This document shows, one piece after another, positions 8,718 through 15,561 of a DNA stretch of 64,000 bases (its first letter is position 1; every line of letters begins with the position of its first letter). This stretch comes from Fervidicoccaceae archaeon (GTDB taxonomy: Archaea > Thermoproteota > Thermoprotei_A > Sulfolobales > Fervidicoccaceae). Under the pieces are notes generated by a model, which saw nothing but the letters and a program-made list of their open reading frames with translations, was not told the origin of the DNA and made no database searches. Where the stretch lies: positions 248,001-312,000 of the forward strand of contig JAVYOA010000009.1 in NCBI GenBank assembly GCA_038734945.1, read 5' to 3'. Made by a program: the position numbers and the translations under genes.

Positions 8718-9311
8718 TTGAAGGCAACAATAGTTTTAGCAGTTAACAAACGTTATTCCCAGGCGATATATTCAGAGTTGAGAAGGAGACGTTTTATTTA
8801 CCTGCGGGATATGGGATGGCTTATTCCTGTAGAAAGAGTAAAAGAATTTGAGGAAGTTACAGGAACAGCAATCGAATTAGATGACAATGATATAAGCATT
8901 GTAAGATCTTTACAGAGGAGCGTCGAGGAAGCTGAGGTCATAATTGAGGAAAAAGGGGAAAGCTCGAGAAATATGGAAATTGCCTATGACGAATCTGTCT
9001 ACAGAGTCACTCTCCCGAGTGGAATGAAATACACAATTCCATCCTCAATAGTTCAGGCTTATAGAGAGGTAGTCGAGGAGCTCAGAAAGCAGGGTATTTC
9101 TCGAATAAAGAAAAAAGAGCTCGTAGAAATAGTTCTGAGAAAAATTGGATTTTCAAAATTCTTCAGCAGGGATGGAAGCTACTTTTATTGGGAGACTTTC
9201 TACGGAGATAGAGTCTCATATCATACTCATTATTACATTCCAGTAAAAATACTCGAAAGTATGGGGCTCATAATTGTGACAAAACAGGACGAAGTGATTA
9301 TAAGGAAGTAA
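8718..9311 (+). CDS. Hypothetical protein, crenarchaeal-type, function unknown
   Basis: About 197 residues, starting MKATIVLAV if TTG at 8718 is used; GGGA six bases upstream supports this over an in-frame ATG at 8649 whose N-terminal 23 residues look like promoter sequence. The protein has a basic N-terminal segment (RYSQAIYSELRRRRFIYLRDMGWLIPV), an acidic linker, and a C-terminal half with helix patterns such as AYREVVEELRKQGISRIKKKELVEIVLRKIG that could be a winged-helix or DNA/RNA-binding fold. I cannot assign a family. It stands alone, divergent from thrS and convergent with the flavin dehydrogenase operon. Confidence 0.65.
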   Translation: MKATIVLAVNKRYSQAIYSELRRRRFIYLRDMGWLIPVERVKEFEEVTGTAIELDDNDISIVRSLQRSVEEAEVIIEEKGESSRNMEIAYDESVYRVTLPSGMKYTIPSSIVQAYREVVEELRKQGISRIKKKELVEIVLRKIGFSKFFSRDGSYFYWETFYGDRVSYHTHYYIPVKILESMGLIIVTKQDEVIIRK

Positions 9312-9345
9312 TTTAGTGATGAACATAGATAAATAACAAAATTTG

Positions 9346-10500
9346 CTATCCAATGACGAACTTTTCCTCAAGGGTTCTTTTCTCTTCAAACCTATCAGGA
9401 TTATAAGGAATCATGAGCTTGGGCTCCTTTCCTGTGAAGATGTACTCGGCAATAAGCTTACCTGCGAGAGGTCCAAGCATGAAGCCATGACCGCTGAATC
9501 CACCAACAACGTATAAACCCTCTGGCCACCTCTTGGATCTTCCCATTATATGAGACCTATCAGGAGTCATCTCATAGAATCCACTCCAAACCCTCATTAT
9601 TCTGATAGAAGAAGCCCCCTTTAAAGCAGTCATTAGTCTCCTAGCATACGTTCTGAGCCAAGAGAAAGTGTTGTCCATTTTTACCAAACCCTTCGGCTCA
9701 TTCCCAGTACTAGTTGATCCAATTATTTCTCCCTTCAGCGTCTGGGAAAAGTATAAGTGCAGAGATGAGTCCACAATGAACGGAGAAATTTTGAAAGAAT
9801 AGGCCTCAGTTACTGCTATTTCCTTCCTAACTGGCTCTATAAGAAGCCCCAAACCTAACTTATCTGAAAATTCTCTCATCCAAGCTCCATTCGCCAGTAC
9901 GACTCTCTCCACACTGATCTCTTTATTTCCTAAAACGATTGAATAAACTCTGTTATCTTTAATCAATACGTTGTCTACCCTAGAATTTTCGAAAATCTTC
10001 ACTCCGAGCTCTCTGGCTTTTCTCTCCATACCAAATATCACGGAATCAGGATGAATCGAACCGTTTTCCTTTCCAAAGAAACCAGCAATTATCTCCTTTC
10101 TTTCTCTTAGATAGGGGTACAATCTGTACAGCTCTGAGTCAGGGATCTCTTCAAGGGGAACTCCATGTTTTTTAAATAGAGAATTAGTATCTCTAAGCGT
10201 TCTGTATGCTGCTTCATCAGACGCTATCCACAAATAACCTGTTTTAACAATCAAAGGATTCATCTTGGTTACTTTTGACAGAGTGCTCAGATATTCAGCT
10301 GATTTAATAGCGAATTCCAGATTTCTCTCATCTCCAAAGTGAACCCTGAATCTTCCAGCATTTCTGAGAGATGATCCGTAGCCAAGATATTTCTCATCAA
10401 ATATGCATATTTTTTCTCCCTTTCCTTCAATCATTGCTAAATTCATTGCTACAGATAGTCCAACTACTCCTCCCCCGACAATAGAGGTCTGGCAGTTCAT
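9346..10500 (-). CDS. FAD-dependent amino-acid dehydrogenase, beta-type subunit (DAO family)
   Basis: A 384-residue flavoprotein of the D-amino acid oxidase/sarcosine oxidase-beta family. It begins with a dinucleotide-binding fold (GGGVVG at 9-14), has a central substrate domain, and ends with the family FAD-contact block YVVGGFSGHGFMLGP. Such subunits oxidise secondary or D-amino acids (proline, sarcosine, opines). Twelve bases upstream lies an alpha-type subunit with Fe-S cysteines, as in archaeal dye-linked proline dehydrogenases and in opine oxidases (OoxAB). It is the last gene of an operon with a DegT aminotransferase. The substrate is not decidable from sequence; proline is one candidate. 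Confidence 0.85.
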   Translation of the reverse strand: MNCQTSIVGGGVVGLSVAMNLAMIEGKGEKICIFDEKYLGYGSSLRNAGRFRVHFGDERNLEFAIKSAEYLSTLSKVTKMNPLIVKTGYLWIASDEAAYRTLRDTNSLFKKHGVPLEEIPDSELYRLYPYLRERKEIIAGFFGKENGSIHPDSVIFGMERKARELGVKIFENSRVDNVLIKDNRVYSIVLGNKEISVERVVLANGAWMREFSDKLGLGLLIEPVRKEIAVTEAYSFKISPFIVDSSLHLYFSQTLKGEIIGSTSTGNEPKGLVKMDNTFSWLRTYARRLMTALKGASSIRIMRVWSGFYEMTPDRSHIMGRSKRWPEGLYVVGGFSGHGFMLGPLAGKLIAEYIFTGKEPKLMIPYNPDRFEEKRTLEEKFVIG

Positions 10501-10512
10501 AGCTCATCTGCC

Positions 10513-12078
10513 TCATGACAGAAACTCTATCTCAATTGGTTCGAGCGGAGGCCTTTGCCTAAAAGTTCCTAGAGATTCTAAGGAAACACTCCTAAGATAT
10601 GAGAGTATCATTGCTGTTGAAAATCTGCATATTCTTCCCTGGCAGCTCCCAGTTCCCAGGGCTGTGAATCTCTTTATTCTCTCTATATCCTTGTATCCCA
10701 AATCGTATGCCTTCACTACATCGCTGAGAGTTACATCTTGACACGGACAAATGAACTTCATCCCCTCGATATTCCTCGCTAAAAAGAATTCAGGCGGCTC
10801 TCTAATAGTAGCTTCATTTAGTGGAACGAGGCCTTTTGCTCTGTCTATCCTTTCCATCTCCTCTTCCTCATTGCCTGATAGCTTCTCGCCGGATAGGAAT
10901 TTTGAAAATATTTCTATCTCCATGTTTACTAAGCTATTTGGAGTTCCAGAAGCTCTGCCCAATAGGTATACTCCATCTATACCATCAACCGCACCCCTTT
11001 TTGTCGCAATCGTTGGTCTGCCTATCGATACGCTAAAAACAACACTTCCACCCATCTGCAATAAGGACTCTATGTCCGGAAAGCCTGTAATAGCAGAAAC
11101 AAGGAGATCTGTATGAATTCTTTCCTTTCCTGGATGAACAATCTCCAGCTCTCTTATGTTTGGATAACCCCTTGCCATTATTTCGCTTGCAAATACGATA
11201 TCCTTGCTCTCAACTTCACTCAGGCCATCTTTTTTAGTAAGAGGAGCAATTATCCTCACATCCTTCTTTTTTGATATTTCTTCAGCAACGCTGATGCCTC
11301 TTTGGCCATCGGCTAGAACAGAAACCTTATCCACTTCTTTCAGTGCTGAATATTCAAAGATTAGTTGAATGGCTAGGTCAGAGCTCACAATTCCTGGAAG
11401 ATCATTGTTTTCAAATATCGGAAAAGCGTCCCTAATTGCTGGAAAGAACACTACTTTTTGGGAGGAGATTCTATATATTTTCCTCTCTTCTCTGTTAACA
11501 GCAAACATTCCGTCTTCGAATTTCCCCAAATATACCGCATTTATTGTTAGAACACCACTGCGAACTCTCTCTCCAGCTTCTTTTTCCAAAAAATTACGCG
11601 ATTTTGTTTGAATGAGCAAAACAGTGCTCCCAGACATTTCAGCTAGTCTATTGGCAAATTTTATTCCAGAACCTTCACCTGCAATTACTAGGAATTCTCC
11701 AGATATGGCTTCTTCTTTTATCCCGCCGCCAATAGAATCATGTGATGGAATATCAGGATTTCCGCTCATAGTGGCAACTCTCTTTCCAATAAAATTCCAG
11801 AACTTTCTCATGAAAAAAGAATGGTAGAAGCCCCCCTTTCCCAGCATCATTCTTAATCTGCTCATCATCTCTCCACTGTACTTAGGTGAGACACCTTCCA
11901 CACTGTGCGGAGAATAGAGATATACAGCATATGCAGATTGTCCCCTTATCCAAGGACACCAGCTCTCTAAATAGAAGGGAGCTCTTGGTCTTTTGAACTT
12001 AGGGCTGGTGGATGTTGGAATTACATTATTTTTAAATAAATTTGAGAGGGGAAAGTAGCTCAATTGCTTAACCCTCAC
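10513..12078 (-). CDS. Amino-acid dehydrogenase alpha-type subunit with BFD-like [2Fe-2S] site (OoxA/HcnB/SoxA family)
   Basis: A 521-residue protein resembling alpha subunits of sarcosine oxidase, opine oxidase and archaeal dye-linked L-proline dehydrogenase. It has an N-terminal SoxA-like segment (GGFYHSFFMRKFW), a nucleotide-binding fold (AGEGSGI, about 152-158), and a C-terminal BFD-like module with C-P-C near 430 followed by GSCQGRIC, the C-x-C...C-x4-C [2Fe-2S] pattern. It presumably passes electrons from the flavin subunit to a carrier. It overlaps the upstream aminotransferase by 4 bases and precedes the beta subunit by 12. The first ~30 residues are poorly conserved, so the true start may be a little later. 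Confidence 0.82.
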   Translation of the reverse strand: MRVKQLSYFPLSNLFKNNVIPTSTSPKFKRPRAPFYLESWCPWIRGQSAYAVYLYSPHSVEGVSPKYSGEMMSRLRMMLGKGGFYHSFFMRKFWNFIGKRVATMSGNPDIPSHDSIGGGIKEEAISGEFLVIAGEGSGIKFANRLAEMSGSTVLLIQTKSRNFLEKEAGERVRSGVLTINAVYLGKFEDGMFAVNREERKIYRISSQKVVFFPAIRDAFPIFENNDLPGIVSSDLAIQLIFEYSALKEVDKVSVLADGQRGISVAEEISKKKDVRIIAPLTKKDGLSEVESKDIVFASEIMARGYPNIRELEIVHPGKERIHTDLLVSAITGFPDIESLLQMGGSVVFSVSIGRPTIATKRGAVDGIDGVYLLGRASGTPNSLVNMEIEIFSKFLSGEKLSGNEEEEMERIDRAKGLVPLNEATIREPPEFFLARNIEGMKFICPCQDVTLSDVVKAYDLGYKDIERIKRFTALGTGSCQGRICRFSTAMILSYLRSVSLESLGTFRQRPPLEPIEIEFLS

Positions 12079-13181
12079 TTCCCCTGGTTGAAGAATTCCA
12101 ATATAGAAATTGCAATATATTCGAGATCGTCTTTGCTCAAGAGAGGATGAACAGGAATGCTGAGAACCTCCTTAGCTACTTTCTTCGAAACAGGATTGAG
12201 GCTTTCAGGGTATCCAAGAGCTCTATATACAGGATGGTCGTGGAGCGGATATGGGTAATGTATTGCTGTCCCAATTCCCTTCTTAGTTAGATAATCAATT
12301 AGCTTGTCTCTAATCTCCGCTGGAACCCTTATGACAAATTGGTGATAGACATGTTTGTATCCAGGAAGCTCACTTGGAAGAACTATATCCTTGACAGAGG
12401 AGAGCTTTTCTATGTAGAATTTCGCATTATTCCTCCTGATATCGTTCCACTTGTCCAGCTTTCTAAGCTGAACCCTTCCCAATGCAGCCTGCATCTCAGT
12501 CATGAACAAATTGCTTCCAATCATATCGCTCAGATATCGCTTAGCCTCTCCATGCTTTCTCAACTTCAAGAGAAGCTCGTGAACACTATCTATGCTAGTT
12601 GTTACCATTCCTCCTTCTCCTGTCATCATGTTCTTCGTAGCATAGAAACTGAATGCTGATGCATGGCCAAGGGATCCAACTTTCTCTCCTTTTATTTCAG
12701 CTCCATGTGCTTGAGCAGAGTCCTCAAGAACAAGCAGCCTATTGTCTTCTGCTATTTCATTAATAGCATCCATATCAGCTGGATGGCCGAACAAATGCAC
12801 AGGTATTATCGCCTTTGTTCTGTTTGTTATTAGCTCATTGATCGAGTCTGGATCGATGCAGTAGGTTCTCTCATCTATATCAGCAAATACAGGTCTCGCT
12901 CCTACATTGATAACTGCGTTTGCCGTTGCTATAAAAGTGAAATCAGGTACTATTACTTCATCTCCACTTCTAATCCCAAGAGCTCTAAGCGCTGTTTCTA
13001 GGGCTATTGTCCCATTCATTACGCTGACTGCATATTTTGCTCCAACATATGAGGCAAACTCCTTCTCGAAGTTCTCGGTCTCTTTCCCTCTTGTCAGCAT
13101 TCCCGATTTCAAGACATTAACAACTGCCTCTATCTCTTCATTTTCTATTATGGGTTTTGAAATTGGAATTTTTATGCTCAT
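12075..13181 (-). CDS. DegT/DnrJ/EryC1/StrS-family PLP aminotransferase
   Basis: A 368-residue aspartate-aminotransferase-fold enzyme. K183 in FYATKNMMTGEGG is the Schiff-base lysine and D154 in LEDSAQAHG contacts the pyridine nitrogen. Relatives transfer an amino group to keto-sugars, usually for cell-surface or antibiotic sugars. Here no sugar genes are adjacent; instead it is translationally coupled (4-base overlap) to a two-subunit flavin amino-acid dehydrogenase. That pairing is unusual and could mean it works on an amino or keto acid, or simply that genes are co-transcribed. The ATG start at 13181 has the standard N-terminus ISKPIIENEE. Confidence 0.9.
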   Translation of the reverse strand: MSIKIPISKPIIENEEIEAVVNVLKSGMLTRGKETENFEKEFASYVGAKYAVSVMNGTIALETALRALGIRSGDEVIVPDFTFIATANAVINVGARPVFADIDERTYCIDPDSINELITNRTKAIIPVHLFGHPADMDAINEIAEDNRLLVLEDSAQAHGAEIKGEKVGSLGHASAFSFYATKNMMTGEGGMVTTSIDSVHELLLKLRKHGEAKRYLSDMIGSNLFMTEMQAALGRVQLRKLDKWNDIRRNNAKFYIEKLSSVKDIVLPSELPGYKHVYHQFVIRVPAEIRDKLIDYLTKKGIGTAIHYPYPLHDHPVYRALGYPESLNPVSKKVAKEVLSIPVHPLLSKDDLEYIAISILEFFNQGK

Positions 13182-13388
13182 TTTTCATCACTTGAAGCGG
13201 AATGATATTTTCAAGGAGGAATGAAAAAACATGAAAGGCAGAGAATAAGAGCTCATGCAAAAGTAAGTTTTATGCATAATAAGAAGTAAAGAAGACAAGT
13301 TTATGGGCGAAAGCTTCATTATCAGAGCGCCTCTGACAGGCTGATCATTGAAATATAGAGCTTATAAGCTTTCCAAGAACCTTCACCC

Positions 13389-14525
13389 TCAATCAATTGG
13401 GGAGATGCCCGTGCTCATTATGTTCCTCAGCTCTAAATTTGTCCTCTTTGGCTTCATGAACCATATCAATATTTCATCGTTTTCCCTTTCCATGTTTTTT
13501 ATGTTTAGAAGAATTCCCTGTTTCTGCATGAAGCTCAAGAATTCATCTATAACATTCTCTGAATAGAACTTCAGCACAAATTCCTCAGCTACTGCTTCTC
13601 CTAAATTAACCTTTCTTATAGCCTCAATAGGTTCCAGCAAGAGAGCCTCGCCCAACATCCTCGCTCTTTCACTTAGAACTTCCTTAGGAGAGCTTTCCTC
13701 GAAGTTCTTAAAAATTTCTCTGAGCACCCTCGGAAAAATGTAGGTTTTTCCCTCATCAAAGAGGAACTTCATTCCCTCAGCAATATCTCCAATGTTTGTT
13801 GTAGACGTAGTATATTTGAGAGGTGGAACTCTGTTGAAGGGATCTTTGAGAACAACCCCCTCTCTCCGCTCAACTTCCATCTTTTTGATTATTTCCCATA
13901 TCTTCTCAACTTCATCTTTTTTTACCCTTGCTAATTCTCTAACACAGTCTAGGCCTTTGGATTCACAGAACTCCTTTTTCGAATCTACCGGGAGAAAAGA
14001 CCTATTTTTCATAATATCGATAACATAGAAGCAGAAATCTCTGCACTCTGGATAGCTGTATCTCGTATATGGATTTTCCTCGCCAACAACCTCTCCGAAG
14101 ACAATGTGCCCATCCAGCTCATCCACCTCTCTTTCCCTAAAAATCCTCTCGAGCCTATGAGTTGTATATGGGCAAATGAATCCCCCCCTCGTAAGAGCCA
14201 ATAGCTTACCGGCATACTCCACTACTCTCACATTGTATCCATTCATTTTTTCTTCAACAACTACCAAGTCCTTAAAGTGCTGAGGTACTGCCTTATTTAG
14301 GATAAGTATTCGAGCTATTTGCGGATAGCCTGGAATAACAGCAGGTTCGTAATCGTTGTGAAATATAACTGTTGTCCCCTCAGGATATGGACCAAGATCC
14401 CTCCTAAAAACTAAATATTCAAAATCGTTGTAGGATGCTCTTCTCAAGCTTTTAGATTTCAGGAGTCTTCTTGCCCTTATCTCAGTTATGTTTAAAGCCT
14501 TTGCAAGCGATTTATAGGTTATCAT
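13389..14525 (-). CDS. ATP-dependent RNA ligase, Pab1020 (Rnl3) family
   Basis: A 378-residue archaeal RNA ligase that joins 5'-phosphate and 3'-hydroxyl RNA ends; the Pyrococcus homologue circularises RNA. Nucleotidyltransferase motifs are visible: motif I with adenylated lysine K93 (EKMNGYNVR), motif III FGEVVGEENPY at 143-153, IIIa FYVID, motif IV EGVVLKD and motif V PLKYTT. An N-terminal ~80-residue domain and a C-terminal dimerisation-type domain flank it, as in that family. The ATG has a GTGAG element just upstream. It lies downstream of a gene for the family-specific PIN partner, with a candidate C/D box sRNA between them. Confidence 0.9.
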   Translation of the reverse strand: MITYKSLAKALNITEIRARRLLKSKSLRRASYNDFEYLVFRRDLGPYPEGTTVIFHNDYEPAVIPGYPQIARILILNKAVPQHFKDLVVVEEKMNGYNVRVVEYAGKLLALTRGGFICPYTTHRLERIFREREVDELDGHIVFGEVVGEENPYTRYSYPECRDFCFYVIDIMKNRSFLPVDSKKEFCESKGLDCVRELARVKKDEVEKIWEIIKKMEVERREGVVLKDPFNRVPPLKYTTSTTNIGDIAEGMKFLFDEGKTYIFPRVLREIFKNFEESSPKEVLSERARMLGEALLLEPIEAIRKVNLGEAVAEEFVLKFYSENVIDEFLSFMQKQGILLNIKNMERENDEILIWFMKPKRTNLELRNIMSTGISPID

Positions 14526-14542
14526 TTTTTCTCACTTTCCGA

Positions 14543-14604
14543 TCAGTCAGGGGATTTTTCTTCATTACCAGGTGAGCTCAGTTTACCATCGTATCATCAT
14601 TTCT
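14543..14604 (-). ncRNA. Candidate C/D box sRNA (2'-O-methylation guide)
   Basis: Read leftward, the gap between the PIN gene and the RNA ligase gene contains, in order: C box ATGATGA (14600-14594), a 12-base guide (14593-14582), D' box CTGA (14581-14578), a 10-base spacer, a C'-like TAATGA (14567-14562), an 11-base guide (14561-14551) and D box CTGA (14550-14547). Order, spacing and guide lengths match archaeal C/D box sRNAs, which pair with rRNA or tRNA to direct ribose methylation through fibrillarin, Nop5 and L7Ae. The C' box deviates from consensus and the terminal stem is weak. The target RNAs were not determined. Confidence 0.6.
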
Positions 14605-14678
14605 TAACATGATTTCATTCTAATTAAAAAAGGTAAAATACTCAAATAAATCAATTACGTTTTTTAAAAGAAGAGCTA

Positions 14679-15305
14679 TTATCCTGATAGCATTATTTTT
14701 AGCTTCTTTAATCCTTCTATAAATGTTATTGGATCAATTACAATAATTCCCATCTTCTCTGCCAACCTCTTGATTCCTTCATCGTTGGTGACGAGAGTTC
14801 CTTTGAGCTCGTATGCTAATATTATAACATCGAAGTCCTCAGGACTATCGACAATTCCCTTCCTCATGATTTCACGATACTTTTCTCTTGCTTCATGTAT
14901 GAGCTCAGCATACACTTTATTTTTATCTAATTTATCTAGATTACTTGCTATTGCTCTCTTTATCAAATCTTCCAGGAGCCTGAGTCCTCTAAACGTTCTG
15001 AGTCTAATAGATGAAATGTATTCATTCATAATTACTGCAGGAATCTTTGTAGTAAGCATATCTGGAGCCTTTACTATTATCCAGGCAAAAAGATCATTAA
15101 CAGTGTTGATGCTCACTCCATTTGATAGCAAATACTTTCTCATCTCGTTTGCCATTGAAGGGGTTGTATAGAAAAGCAAGTCAAGCTTGAACCTGAGCTC
15201 AGCTATAAGAGCAGAAATGGCCTTCATTGTCGAGTCAAGATCGCTGGATTCAAGCAAATTCTTTAGCCTAGGATCGCTGAATGCACTAGTGTCTATTACA
15301 TGAAT
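14679..15305 (-). CDS. RNA ligase partner protein, PIN domain (MJ_0950 family)
   Basis: A PIN-fold protein of the family found beside archaeal RNA ligases. The in-frame sequence upstream of the first TTG (15257) encodes HVIDTSAFSDPRL, the classic PIN N-terminus with its catalytic aspartate, so the gene must begin earlier. Conserved acidic residues also appear in SPEDFDVIILAYELKGTLVTNDEGI. No ATG, GTG or TTG exists between the in-frame stop (15368-15366) and 15257. I place the start at ATT 15305; ATA 15359, which follows AGAGGTAGATC, is the alternative (226 residues). PIN domains are metal-dependent RNases. Together with the ligase it suggests an RNA cutting-and-joining pair. Confidence 0.8.
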   Translation of the reverse strand: MHVIDTSAFSDPRLKNLLESSDLDSTMKAISALIAELRFKLDLLFYTTPSMANEMRKYLLSNGVSINTVNDLFAWIIVKAPDMLTTKIPAVIMNEYISSIRLRTFRGLRLLEDLIKRAIASNLDKLDKNKVYAELIHEAREKYREIMRKGIVDSPEDFDVIILAYELKGTLVTNDEGIKRLAEKMGIIVIDPITFIEGLKKLKIMLSG

Positions 15306-15509
15306 GGAGAGAGGTCCTTTCCTCGAGCGACGATTTTTTGACTCCTGTTGAGTTACTATTGGGATCTACCTCTTGTAACCTTATCGCAACTTTCGCGCGC
15401 CATCAAAAATAATTCTTTGTTCTGTTTTAACTTATAATCTATTAGTAAGGCAAAGAGGAACTTATTTATTGTAGAGATCTACAGAATTGAAAATTCAGGC
15501 CTAGCTCAA

Positions 15510-15556
15510 ATAGTTTATTAATTCGTTACCTTTCCTATTTCATAAAAGATGGTGAT
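15510..15556 (+). promoter_or_regulatory. leuS promoter and Shine-Dalgarno site
   Basis: A TATA-like TTTATTAA at 15514-15521 lies about 30 bases before a strong Shine-Dalgarno GGTGAT at 15551-15556, which sits 5 bases before the CTG taken as the leuS start. The in-frame TGA at 15553-15555 is inside the SD itself, ruling out an upstream start. The ATG at 15549 is out of frame and closes after 14 codons. Confidence 0.55.
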
Positions 15557-15561
15557 TCGAT

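Noticed and set aside
13295-13365. CTGA- and TGATCA-rich patch upstream of the DegT gene, considered as an sRNA
   Set aside because: No complete C/D order or spacing on either strand and no stable hairpin.
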